A stretch of DNA of 64,000 nucleotides from Methylotenera_A sp963701715. GTDB taxonomy: Bacteria; Pseudomonadota; Gammaproteobacteria; Burkholderiales; Methylophilaceae. Below the pieces are notes generated by a model that made no database searches, was not told the origin of the DNA, and worked only from the letters and a program-made list of their open reading frames with translations. The DNA is taken from contig CAVPAX010000003.1 in NCBI GenBank assembly GCA_963701715.1, positions 1 through 64,000 on the forward strand, in the 5' to 3' direction. Positions 25,416-33,218 of the stretch are shown here, one piece after another (the stretch's first letter is position 1; every line of letters starts with the position of its first letter). The position numbers were made by a program, and so were the translations under genes.

Positions 25416-26246
25416 ATGAGACTGAACCAGCAATTGGCAGACGCCTTCAAAGCGGCTTGTATAGCAGAGCTTGAGGCAATAAAGCCTGGTAATGTGCATA
25501 TTTTTTCTGACGGTCATGGCATGACGGTGCAGGATTTTGTTCTAAGTGCCGATGCCGCTTCGCAGGTAATTGCCCAGCCTGATCTGAGCTTGGGCGAGCG
25601 TATTTTGTCGAGCGTTGAAGCGACACAAAAAGTAGTGGGCTGTAATACGAATCTAGGCGTAATTTTACTTTGCGCGCCATTGATACATGCGGCTTTACAG
25701 CCAACGTCCGATTCTCTTATCGAAAAAGTATCGGGTGTGCTTTCCGGCACAAATGTCGATGACGCTGAACTTGTTTTTGCTGCAATACGTCTGGCAAATC
25801 CTGCCGGCTTGGGTGAGGTTGCACAATACGATGTGCATAAACCTGCTGGCTGTACACTGCTGCACGCTATGCAGGCAGCGGCACCGTACGATATGATCGC
25901 CCAGCAGTATCGTAATGGTTTTGCGGATGTTGCAAACGGTTTGGCGCGCTATCAGCACATTTTGATGCAGTGGCAACGTCCGGCTTGGTCAGTTACGGCG
26001 GTACATTTGCATTTTATGGCAGGTTTTTTAGATAGTCATGTCGCGCGTAAATATGGTGAAACCATCGCCAGACTGTTGCAGCAAGAGGCTGTCGCACATG
26101 AGGCAGCGTTTTTGAAAATGTACAATCCGAAAAACTATCAGGCAGCGTTGCTAACGTTTGACGAGGCACTTAAAAAGCGCGGACTTAATCCCGGTACCAG
26201 TGCCGATTTAACGGTTGCAACCTTGTTTTTACATAACTTAATGTAA
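25416..26246 (+). CDS. triphosphoribosyl-dephospho-CoA synthase-like (CitG family) protein
   Basis: The 276-residue protein is of the CitG/MdcB fold. Marks are the N-terminal CIAELEAIKPGNVHIFSDGHGM near 15-36, VGCNTNLGVILLCAPLIHA near 73-91, and DVHKPAGCTLLHAMQAA. The LTVATLFLHNLM end closes it. CitG proper makes the citrate-lyase prosthetic group, but no citrate lyase is encoded nearby. The position one base after the RimK-like ligase in the H4MPT operon suggests a phosphoribosyl- or nucleotide-transfer step in cofactor synthesis. The function is not established. It is the last gene of the run; transaldolase follows after 89 bases with its own signals. Confidence 0.85.
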   Translation: MRLNQQLADAFKAACIAELEAIKPGNVHIFSDGHGMTVQDFVLSADAASQVIAQPDLSLGERILSSVEATQKVVGCNTNLGVILLCAPLIHAALQPTSDSLIEKVSGVLSGTNVDDAELVFAAIRLANPAGLGEVAQYDVHKPAGCTLLHAMQAAAPYDMIAQQYRNGFADVANGLARYQHILMQWQRPAWSVTAVHLHFMAGFLDSHVARKYGETIARLLQQEAVAHEAAFLKMYNPKNYQAALLTFDEALKKRGLNPGTSADLTVATLFLHNLM

Positions 26247-26257
26247 GTTTAAACATA

Positions 26258-26330
26258 TTGAAATTCATGTTTTTAAGTTACAATATAAAGCTAGATTTAT
26301 ACAAGAGTAAAAAACCAATTTTTTAGGAGG
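26258..26330 (+). promoter_or_regulatory. putative promoter and strong ribosome site of tal
   Basis: TTGAAA (26258) and TACAAT (26279) are only 15 bp apart, so the promoter is tentative. AGGAGG at 26325-26330 stands five bases before the ATG and is among the best ribosome sites in the window. Confidence 0.45.
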
Positions 26331-26335
26331 ATGCA

Positions 26336-27289
26336 ATGGCAAATTTATTAGATCAATTGAAAGCAATGACTACAATCGTGGCCGATACAGGCGACGTGGA
26401 AGCAATTAAAAGTGTCAAGCCAGTAGACGCTACAACTAATCCATCATTAGTGTTAAAGGCGAGTCAGTTGCCACAATATGCGACATTAATTGAAACGGCT
26501 ATTGCTTATGCAAAAGCTCAAGGCGGTACTAAAGAACAACAAATTGATAATGCCGCAGACAAATTGGCTGTGTTGATTGGTACAGAAATTACTAAAGTAG
26601 TGCCAGGCCGTATTTCAACTGAAGTGGACGCGCGTTTATCATTCAACTTGGATGCGATGGTGGCTAAAGGCCGTAAATTGATTCAACTTTACGCTGACTC
26701 AGGTGTAGGCAAAGACCGTGTGTTGATTAAATTAGCTTCAACATGGGAAGGCATAAAGGCGGGTGAAATTCTTGAAAAAGAAGGCATTCAGTGTAACCTC
26801 ACATTGTTATTCGGTTTCGGTCAGGCACGCGCATGTGCTGAAGCTGGTGTATTCTTGATTTCGCCATTCGTAGGTCGTATCTTAGACTGGTACAAAGCGA
26901 AAAACCCAGGTGTTGAGTACACACAAGAAACAGACCCGGGCGTAGTTTCTGTGCGCGCTATTTACAAATACTATAAAGAGCACGGCTACAAAACAGTGGT
27001 GATGGGCGCTTCATTCCGTAACACTGGCGAGTTGATTGCCTTGGCTGGTTGTGATCGCCTAACAGTATCACCAAACTTGTTACAAGACTTAGCGGCTTCT
27101 GAAGGCACATTAGTGCAAGTGTTAAAAGACACTGGTGCAACTAAAACACCTCCAGCGAAAATGACAGAGGAAGAGTTTCGCTTCGAATTAAACCAAGATG
27201 CGATGGCGACAGAGAAATTGGCTGAAGGTATCCGTGGTTTTGTTGCTGATCAGATCAAGCTTGAAGTTGCTTTGGCTGCCAAACTGTAA
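26336..27289 (+). CDS. tal: transaldolase
   Basis: Transaldolase moves a dihydroxyacetone unit between sugar phosphates in the rearrangement part of the ribulose monophosphate cycle. The 317-residue protein is the TalB type: N-terminal MANLLDQLKAMTTIVADTGD, KPVDATTNPSLVLKA, and the Schiff-base Lys in RVLIKLASTWEGIKAG (about residue 131). LLFGFGQARACAEAGVFLISPFVGRI and GASFRNTGEL follow. Codon choice is strongly biased and the AGGAGG site is near perfect, both fitting high expression. It lies between the H4MPT genes and hps/hpi. Confidence 0.96.
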   Translation: MANLLDQLKAMTTIVADTGDVEAIKSVKPVDATTNPSLVLKASQLPQYATLIETAIAYAKAQGGTKEQQIDNAADKLAVLIGTEITKVVPGRISTEVDARLSFNLDAMVAKGRKLIQLYADSGVGKDRVLIKLASTWEGIKAGEILEKEGIQCNLTLLFGFGQARACAEAGVFLISPFVGRILDWYKAKNPGVEYTQETDPGVVSVRAIYKYYKEHGYKTVVMGASFRNTGELIALAGCDRLTVSPNLLQDLAASEGTLVQVLKDTGATKTPPAKMTEEEFRFELNQDAMATEKLAEGIRGFVADQIKLEVALAAKL

Positions 27290-27353
27290 TAGTTAAGTTG
27301 TCATTTAACCGTAACTAAATACTAATAAAGTTAAGGTTAATTGTGGTTTAACA

Positions 27354-27382
27354 TTGACAATATGAAGCTGTGCCCTTAAGAT
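27354..27382 (+). promoter_or_regulatory. sigma-70-type promoter for hps
   Basis: A consensus TTGACA (27354-27359) stands exactly 17 bp from TAAGAT (27377-27382). Transcription would start near 27389, leaving a leader of about 190 bases before hps. Confidence 0.65.
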
Positions 27383-27529
27383 TCAAGGTCCAGCTTCAAA
27401 TTCGCTAAACACCGATATAAGCTTTGCTTCTAAGGTAGCTAGCATCGTTATTTTGTTGTAAGTAAGTAGCAAATATTGTAACTAATCAAATAGTTACAAC
27501 TAAAATTTAATCAAATACTCTAAGTATTT
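27362..27529 (+). promoter_or_regulatory. structured leader of hps with successive inverted repeats
   Basis: Three repeats lie between tal and hps. GAAGCTG...CAGCTTC (27363-27399) has an inner CCTT/AAGG. TTGTAACTA-ATCAAA-TAGTTACAA (27476-27499) is a perfect 9-bp stem. AAATACT-CTA-AGTATTT (27513-27529) is a perfect 7-bp stem followed by TTGG. The first overlaps the -10 box and could bind a regulator; the other two would be transcribed. The purpose is unknown. Confidence 0.5.
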
Positions 27530-27578
27530 TGGTTTTGAATAGTAAGTTTAATAAAAATTTTTAATCGGAGAAGTTACC

Positions 27579-28211
27579 ATGGCACAAACCCAAATGGCAT
27601 TAGATTCACTAGATTTTGACGCAACTGTTGCATTGGCAACGACTGTTGCTCCGCACGTTGATATTTTAGAAATCGGTACACCATGCATTAAGCACAACGG
27701 TATCAAATTACTTGAAACATTACGTGCTAAATTCCCAAACAACAAAATCTTGGTTGATTTGAAAACAATGGATGCTGGTTTCTACGAAGCTGAGCCATTC
27801 TACAAAGCTGGTGCCGACATCTGTACAGTATTAGGCTGCGCAGATATCGGTACAATCAAAGGTGTAATCGACGTTGCTAACAAATACGGCAAAAAAGCTC
27901 AAGTTGACTTGATCAACGTGGCTGACAAAAAAGCACGTACACAAGAAGTTGCTAAATTAGGTGCGCACATCATCGGCGTGCACACAGGCTTGGACCAACA
28001 AGCTGCAGGCCAAACACCATTTGCTGACTTAGCAATGGTTGCTGGTTTGAATTTAGGTCTTGAGATCTCTGTTGCTGGTGGCGTTAAAGCTGCTACAGCT
28101 GCACAAGTACGTGACGCTGGTGCTTCAATCATCGTTGCTGGCGCTGCTATCTACGGTGCTGCTGATCCAGCTGCTTCTGCTGCTGAAATCACAAAAATCG
28201 CTCACGCTTAA
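27579..28211 (+). CDS. hps: 3-hexulose-6-phosphate synthase
   Basis: Hps fixes formaldehyde by aldol addition to ribulose 5-phosphate, the entry step of the ribulose monophosphate cycle. The 210-residue TIM barrel of the KGPDC/orotidine decarboxylase group has HVDILEIGTPCIKHNG, the catalytic segment ILVDLKTMDAGFYEA near 57-71, and VDLINV. HIIGVHTGLDQQ follows, and the phosphate-binding EISVAGGVKAAT and IIVAGAAIYGAADP end it. CGGAG precedes the ATG. Codon bias is extreme (repeated GGT, GCT, CGT and AAA), indicating very high expression. A terminator follows between this gene and hpi. Confidence 0.96.
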   Translation: MAQTQMALDSLDFDATVALATTVAPHVDILEIGTPCIKHNGIKLLETLRAKFPNNKILVDLKTMDAGFYEAEPFYKAGADICTVLGCADIGTIKGVIDVANKYGKKAQVDLINVADKKARTQEVAKLGAHIIGVHTGLDQQAAGQTPFADLAMVAGLNLGLEISVAGGVKAATAAQVRDAGASIIVAGAAIYGAADPAASAAEITKIAHA

Positions 28212-28250
28212 TTTAACATTATCAATAAGTAATTATTGATATGAGCAATT

Positions 28251-28284
28251 AAAAGCCCGACTCAGCAATGTGTCGGGTTTTTTT
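28251..28284 (+). terminator. intrinsic terminator between hps and hpi
   Basis: Stem CCCGAC/GTCGGG around TCAGCAATGT, preceded by A-rich sequence and followed by seven T. It would make hpi depend on partial readthrough or its own start. Confidence 0.85.
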
Positions 28285-28313
28285 ATTTCAAATGGGTAAA
28301 AAGGATATTTAAT

Positions 28314-28850
28314 ATGGACCATCAAAAACTAATTTTAGACAGACTCACAACGATTTTATCTGAGACTGACAAAAGCTACGCAGCAAAATTAATGAAACTG
28401 GTTGATGACGCTGGACGCATATTTGTGGGCGGTGCAGGCCGTTCAGGCTTGGTCTCACGTTTTTTCGCAATGCGTTTAGTACATAGCGGTTACAATGTGA
28501 ACATGGTTGGCGAAATCGTCACGCCAGCTATTAAGGCAGGTGATTTGTTGATATTGGTGTCAGGTTCTGGCGGCACGGAAACTTTGTTGCCTTTTGTTAA
28601 AAAGGCAAAATCAGTAGGCGCCAAGCTGGCGGTGGTTTCAATGAAAGCGAAATCAGCGATGGCAGAAGTGGCAGATTTGAACATTCAAATTGGTAATGAT
28701 AATAGCTTCCCATTAACTCACGGCATGCCAATGGGTGCGCAATTTGAGTTATCTGCCTTGATTTTCTTAGAGGCTATTATTTCTGAGATAGTGCATACCA
28801 AAGGTTTAACTGAAGAAGGCATGCGTGCGATCCATGCAAACCTTGAGTAA
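28314..28850 (+). CDS. hpi: 6-phospho-3-hexuloisomerase
   Basis: Hpi isomerises hexulose 6-phosphate to fructose 6-phosphate, the second step after Hps. The 178-residue SIS-domain protein shows FVGGAGRSGLVSRFFAMRLVH near 38-58, ILVSGSGGTETLLPFVKKAKSVGAKLAVVS near 80-109, and PMGAQFELSALIFLEAIISEIV. The ATG follows an AAAAAGGATATTTAAT leader with AAGGA. It is separated from hps by a terminator, so the two are probably expressed at different levels. A shared terminator (28869-28894) separates it from the convergent HisA-like gene. Confidence 0.95.
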   Translation: MDHQKLILDRLTTILSETDKSYAAKLMKLVDDAGRIFVGGAGRSGLVSRFFAMRLVHSGYNVNMVGEIVTPAIKAGDLLILVSGSGGTETLLPFVKKAKSVGAKLAVVSMKAKSAMAEVADLNIQIGNDNSFPLTHGMPMGAQFELSALIFLEAIISEIVHTKGLTEEGMRAIHANLE

Positions 28851-28868
28851 TCTGGCTGTATGAAAATT

Positions 28869-28894
28869 AAACCCGGGCTTGCTCGGGTTTTATT
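28869..28894. terminator. intrinsic terminator after hpi, overlapping the end of the HisA-like gene
   Basis: Stem AAACCCG/CGGGTTT around GGCTTGCT with a following T-rich tail. It lies between the convergent hpi and HisA-like genes, whose stop falls in the tail. Confidence 0.82.
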
Positions 28895-29603
28895 TATTAA
28901 AATGAGCGAGTTGCTGATAAGAAAGCTGTTTTTGATGTAGGGCAGTAGCAATTAAGGCGCCATGTACGCCTATATTCTTGAGTTCAAGCAAATCATCGGG
29001 ATTACGCACACCTCCTGCCGCGTATACATTCAGGCCAGCAGAACACCTAATAATTTTATTGATTAAACTTGCGTCTACCCCTAAGTTTGCTCCCACATTT
29101 GCTAACGTCATTACAATCACATCGTTTGGCCAATACGCACTGTCTTGTAATAATTCTGTCGGCCCCTGGTAGCCTGTTGACATAAAATCTAAAGACAGAA
29201 CAAAATCTGAACCTTGCTGATTTTTCAGTGATATAAAATTTCCCATTCCGGAAAAGTTTTCACTGGCAAAAATCAAGTTAGAATGGAGCTTGTTCCAGAT
29301 ATTCAGCTCGGTTAGATTGCTGATACCGGCATCTATCCACAACTTTAGATTTGGAAATTGATGCGCTATTGATTCAACGATTTTATAGTTGCTTTTGTAA
29401 AGTCCGCCTAGTTTTTGTATGGCGTTCAAATCTGCAATATAGAGCTGCTGAAACGGGTAGTAATCAAGCAATGCCGCCACAATATCCAATGGCTTGCTTG
29501 AATTGATAAGTAAAGAATTTATTGGCTGATAATGTTGTCGTTCACCTCTTTTTGCATGGACGACAACACCATCTAATAAATCAATTACAGGGATTATTTG
29601 CAT
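28890..29603 (-). CDS. HisA/HisF-like TIM-barrel protein of the C1 island
   Basis: The 237-residue protein starts at 29603 (MQIIPVIDLLDGVVVHAKRG), the usual beginning of the HisA fold. It keeps the half-barrel Asp pairs (IPVIDLLDG, LKLWIDAGIS, VLSLDFMS) and the phosphate motif NVYAAGGVRNPDDLLELKNIGVHGALIATAL. It differs from genuine HisA in its loops and has no his neighbours. Similar HisA-like genes occur in methylotroph H4MPT/methylofuran clusters with no proven role. It is divergent from the MfnD-like gene with only 22 bases between starts. Confidence 0.82.
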   Translation of the reverse strand: MQIIPVIDLLDGVVVHAKRGERQHYQPINSLLINSSKPLDIVAALLDYYPFQQLYIADLNAIQKLGGLYKSNYKIVESIAHQFPNLKLWIDAGISNLTELNIWNKLHSNLIFASENFSGMGNFISLKNQQGSDFVLSLDFMSTGYQGPTELLQDSAYWPNDVIVMTLANVGANLGVDASLINKIIRCSAGLNVYAAGGVRNPDDLLELKNIGVHGALIATALHQKQLSYQQLAHFNK

Positions 29604-29625
29604 TATTAAACTCAAAAAACATAAT

Positions 29626-30606
29626 TTGGAAAAAATATTTGTATGTGAGTTTATCACCGGCGGCGGCCTGTGTGCGGAGCTTCTGCCGGAATCGCTCGCG
29701 AATGAAGGTGCCAAGATGCGCAATGCATTGCTGCACGACTTGGCATCTTTGCCTTACAGTATTTCTACCACTGTAGATACGCGCTTGAGCAAACCAAAGC
29801 ATTGCAATACATGTTTGGAAGTCAATGAAAATGATGATATATGGCAAATTTGGCAAGCACAAATACAAGCTGCAGATGCGGTCTGGTTAATCGCACCGGA
29901 AACTGACGGAGTGCTGCATTACTTAACGCAAATGGCTACCCTGCAAGGCAAGCTGGTATTAGGTTGCGGGCCTGCCTCTATCAAAATTACCAGCGAAAAA
30001 ATGGCGACTTGTCTGGCTCTAGAAGAAGCGGGCATCGCCACGATACCCACCTACACTTTTGACAATTGGCCAAAAAGTCATTGGATATGGTTGGCAAAGC
30101 CTAATGATGGAGCGGGTTGCAGCGACACCGCATGGTTTAATAATGCGGACGACCTGCAGGATTGGATTGAGCTGAACGATAAACAGCTCACGCATGTGAT
30201 TCAAGCCTATCAGCCAGGCGAGCCAGCGAGCATTTCTTGTGTGATGAAAAATGGCAAAGCATGGCTGTTAAGTTGCAATATGCAGATAATCAAGATCAAC
30301 AATCATATGGTGAGCTACAAAGGCAGTGTCATCAATGGTATGCGCGAATACTGGGCGCAATTTGAATTGCTTGCGAACCAAGTCGCAAAAGCTTTTCCGG
30401 ATTTAGCGGGCTATGTAGGTATTGATGTCATTGTAGATAATGATGAAATTTACGTCGTGGAAATCAATCCGCGGCTTACCACGAGCTATGTGGGCCTGCA
30501 TGAAGCCACAGGAGAGAATCCTGCCGAGCTGATTATCAGCACACTCACTCAGTCATACTTTAATTGGCCTGAACTGCAGCAAAATGAAGTAACCGTTTAT
30601 GTCTAA
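29626..30606 (+). CDS. ATP-grasp ligase resembling tyramine-glutamate ligase MfnD
   Basis: The 326-residue protein starts with TTG and no clear ribosome site. The N-terminus FVCEFITGGGLCAELLPESLANEG resembles the archaeal MfnD group. ATP-grasp marks are ITSEKMATCLALEEAGIATIPTY, KPNDGAGCSDTAWF, and the metal-binding VVEINPRLTTSYVGLHEATGENPAEL. MfnD joins glutamate to tyramine in methanofuran synthesis. With the MfnF- and MfnE-like genes next to it, a methylofuran role is likely. Its stop overlaps the start of the next gene by eight bases. The assignment is by similarity of pattern and context. Confidence 0.82.
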   Translation: MEKIFVCEFITGGGLCAELLPESLANEGAKMRNALLHDLASLPYSISTTVDTRLSKPKHCNTCLEVNENDDIWQIWQAQIQAADAVWLIAPETDGVLHYLTQMATLQGKLVLGCGPASIKITSEKMATCLALEEAGIATIPTYTFDNWPKSHWIWLAKPNDGAGCSDTAWFNNADDLQDWIELNDKQLTHVIQAYQPGEPASISCVMKNGKAWLLSCNMQIIKINNHMVSYKGSVINGMREYWAQFELLANQVAKAFPDLAGYVGIDVIVDNDEIYVVEINPRLTTSYVGLHEATGENPAELIISTLTQSYFNWPELQQNEVTVYV

Positions 30607-31645
30607 GCCTTTTATCGCTGGCTGGGATATCGGCGGCGCACATTTAAAAGCTGTGTTGTTGGATGGTAAAGGCGAAATAATTAATATTTTACAACTACCT
30701 TGCCAACTCTGGAAAGGTCTGAATCAATTGGAATCTGCAGTGAAAGATGCCCTGACAGCCTTCAAAATAGTACCTTCTGAAGCTTTGCATGCGGTAACCA
30801 TGACAGGTGAGCTGGTGGATTTATTCTCCTGCCGACATGATGGCGTGATTAATATTTCAAACTTGGCAGAAAAATTACTTGGCAAAGAAACTTTGTTTTA
30901 TGCCGCAAATGAGGGTTTTGTGACGCTATCACGTGTTTCAAGTGCCGCTGCCTCTATCGCCTCGGTCAATTGGCATGCAAGTGCCAGCGCGCTTGCAATG
31001 CATGTGCAAGACGCGTTATTGGTGGATATCGGCAGCACGACCACTGATATTATCGCGATTGGGGCGGGTGAGGTGAAAAACTCAAGCTTTAGTGATGCCA
31101 GCCGTATGCAGGATGACAGCTTGGTTTATACGGGCGTGGTACGCACGCCGGTGATGGCATTGGCGCAAAAGCTACCTTTTGAGGGCGCAGAGAGTAATGT
31201 GGCAGCCGAAAATTTCGCTACCATGGCTGATGTGTATCGCCTCACAGGCGAACTTTTGCCCGAATCAGATATGGCGGAAACCTCAGACGGGAAGGGTAAA
31301 ACAGAGTGGGAGTCAGCACGGAGACTGGCGCGCATGATTGGGCATGATGCAGAGGATAAGCCGATACAAACTTGGAAGAACTTGGCGGATACCTGCAGAA
31401 CTTTGCAATTGAATCAAATAAAAACGGCGATGTTGAAACACCTTAAGCCTAGTGTGCCGGTCATTGGTGCGGGCGCGGGGAGTTTTTTGGTAAAAGCGCT
31501 AGCGGAAGAGTTGGGGCATGACTTTAAGTATGTCTGTAAACCAATATCCATGCGCCTCCCAGGTCGTGCAGATTCATGCCTAGAACATGATTTAGAGGTT
31601 TGTTTACCTGCTTATGCTGTTGCATACCTGGCGATGAAACAATGA
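30599..31645 (+). CDS. hydantoinase/oxoprolinase-like H4MPT-linked C1 pathway protein (MfnF-like)
   Basis: The 348-residue protein has an ASKHA-like fold: the N-terminal AGWDIGGAHLKAVLLDGKGEI (phosphate-1), VTMTGELVDLF, the phosphate-2 VDIGSTTTDIIAIGAGEV at about 141-158, and VIGAGAGSFLVKALAEELGHD. This is the family often labelled as an H4MPT-linked C1 transfer protein. The archaeal member MfnF condenses the furan and tyramine parts of methanofuran. It overlaps the upstream ligase by eight bases and pabB by four, so all three are translated together. Confidence 0.86.
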   Translation: MSKPFIAGWDIGGAHLKAVLLDGKGEIINILQLPCQLWKGLNQLESAVKDALTAFKIVPSEALHAVTMTGELVDLFSCRHDGVINISNLAEKLLGKETLFYAANEGFVTLSRVSSAAASIASVNWHASASALAMHVQDALLVDIGSTTTDIIAIGAGEVKNSSFSDASRMQDDSLVYTGVVRTPVMALAQKLPFEGAESNVAAENFATMADVYRLTGELLPESDMAETSDGKGKTEWESARRLARMIGHDAEDKPIQTWKNLADTCRTLQLNQIKTAMLKHLKPSVPVIGAGAGSFLVKALAEELGHDFKYVCKPISMRLPGRADSCLEHDLEVCLPAYAVAYLAMKQ

Positions 31646-33069
31646 CTATATTGAAACACGAGCTTGCCTACTATCACGACAGCGCACGTTTGTTTGAGCA
31701 CATTGTGCACCAGCGCTGGGCAATGCTGCTGGATAGCGGACAAATGATTGATCCCGCCACAGGCAAGGCAGGCAGCCAATATGGGCGCTATGACATCATG
31801 GTGGCCGAACCGTTTATAACGCTGGTGACACAGGGCAACCAGACTGTCATCACGCAAAATGGCATGGTCAAGATTTCAGAAGAAGATCCATTCTTTTTGT
31901 TAAAAAGTATTCTTGGTCAATATCAGGCACCTGAAACGGAAATGCCGTTTGCAGGCGGCGCCATGGGATATTTCGCTTACGATTTGGCGCGTCGTATCGA
32001 AAAACTGCCATGCAATGCTGTTCCAGCAGTGGAAATACCGGAAATGATGATCGGCATTTACGATTGGGCGGTCGTGGTGGATCACCGTGAACAGCGCAGC
32101 GCATTGGTTTCATACGGATTTGATGCAAAAACAATAGAAAAATGGCATGCTCTGCATGCCTTATTCGATGAGCCTTCCAGAGCATATTCTATAGAGAATA
32201 AATTTAGTAAATTTGAGGTTAACACGCCTGTCACTTCAAACTTATCCGAGCTGCAATATAAACAGGCGTTTGCCAAAATCAAAACTTATATTACTGAGGG
32301 CGATTGTTACCAAGTGAACCTGGCGCAACGTTTTTCTGCACAAGTAGAAGGGGATAGCTGGCTGATGTACCGAAAATTACGCGAGATTAGTCCTGCGCCA
32401 TTTATGGCTTTCATGCAGCTACCTTTAGATGCGCATGAGAATTTTCAAGTGCTTTCCAATTCGCCTGAGCGATTTTTGCAGACCAACAAAGATCATGTAG
32501 AAACCCGCCCCATTAAAGGCACACAGCCCAGATCGGCGGATGCAGAGCAGGATGCAAAAAACGCGCAGATATTGCAGACAAGCCTGAAAGACAAAGCAGA
32601 GAATTTGATGATTGTAGATTTGCTGCGTAACGATTTAAGCAAGACTTGTGAGCTTGGCAGTGTAAAAGTAAATAAGCTCTTTCAACTGCAAAGTTTCGCT
32701 AATGTGCATCATCTGGTGAGTATTGTCCTGGGCAAATTAAAGTCTGGCAAAACGTCTGTCGATGTGCTCAGAGATTGCTTCCCTGGCGGCTCAATTACAG
32801 GAGCTCCCAAATTACGTGCCATGCAAGTTATCGATGAACTGGAGCCGCATCGGCGCGGTTTGTATTGCGGCGCGATCGGGTATATTGGCTTTGATGGCGA
32901 TATGGATACAAACATTGCGATTCGTACTGCAATTATTTGTAAAAACATGTTAAGTTTTTATGCGGGAGGCGGTATAGTGGCAGACTCAGACGTATCAAAA
33001 GAATACGCTGAAACGCTGGATAAAGCGTCCAGTTTCACAACAATAATAAAGTTTTTTACGAGGCTCTGA
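31642..33069 (+). CDS. pabB: aminodeoxychorismate synthase component I
   Basis: PabB aminates chorismate, leading to p-aminobenzoate for folate and, here, for the beta-RFAP synthase of H4MPT. The 475-residue protein has the N-terminal anthranilate-synthase-I-like domain (FAGGAMGYFAYDLARRIE). The chorismate-binding domain follows with EGDCYQVNLAQRFSA, RPIKGTQPRSADAEQD, LLRNDLSKTCE and DCFPGGSITGAPKLRAMQVI near 377-396. AGGGIVADSDVSKEYAETLDKA ends it. The ATG at 31642 overlaps the previous stop (ATGA). The open frame reaches further up, but that part is shadow. Confidence 0.95.
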   Translation: MTILKHELAYYHDSARLFEHIVHQRWAMLLDSGQMIDPATGKAGSQYGRYDIMVAEPFITLVTQGNQTVITQNGMVKISEEDPFFLLKSILGQYQAPETEMPFAGGAMGYFAYDLARRIEKLPCNAVPAVEIPEMMIGIYDWAVVVDHREQRSALVSYGFDAKTIEKWHALHALFDEPSRAYSIENKFSKFEVNTPVTSNLSELQYKQAFAKIKTYITEGDCYQVNLAQRFSAQVEGDSWLMYRKLREISPAPFMAFMQLPLDAHENFQVLSNSPERFLQTNKDHVETRPIKGTQPRSADAEQDAKNAQILQTSLKDKAENLMIVDLLRNDLSKTCELGSVKVNKLFQLQSFANVHHLVSIVLGKLKSGKTSVDVLRDCFPGGSITGAPKLRAMQVIDELEPHRRGLYCGAIGYIGFDGDMDTNIAIRTAIICKNMLSFYAGGGIVADSDVSKEYAETLDKASSFTTIIKFFTRL

Positions 33070-33218
33070 TTAAGCTTCTTAACTATGAAAAGAATATGAA
33101 CCTGGTCATATTTAAGAGTAACAATGAAGAATAACAAGACACCGGAATTTCGCCTTCAACACTTGAGTCGAAAGGAATAATCAGGTCCACAATGGAAAAA
33201 CTATTTAAGGGAGCATCC

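Noticed and set aside
27476..27529. Riboswitch in the hps leader
   Set aside because: The stems are simple hairpins without the conserved internal motifs of a known riboswitch class.
33120..33180. Short peptide frame (18 codons) between pabB and the MfnE-like gene
   Set aside because: It is too short, has no ribosome site and no leader-peptide pattern.
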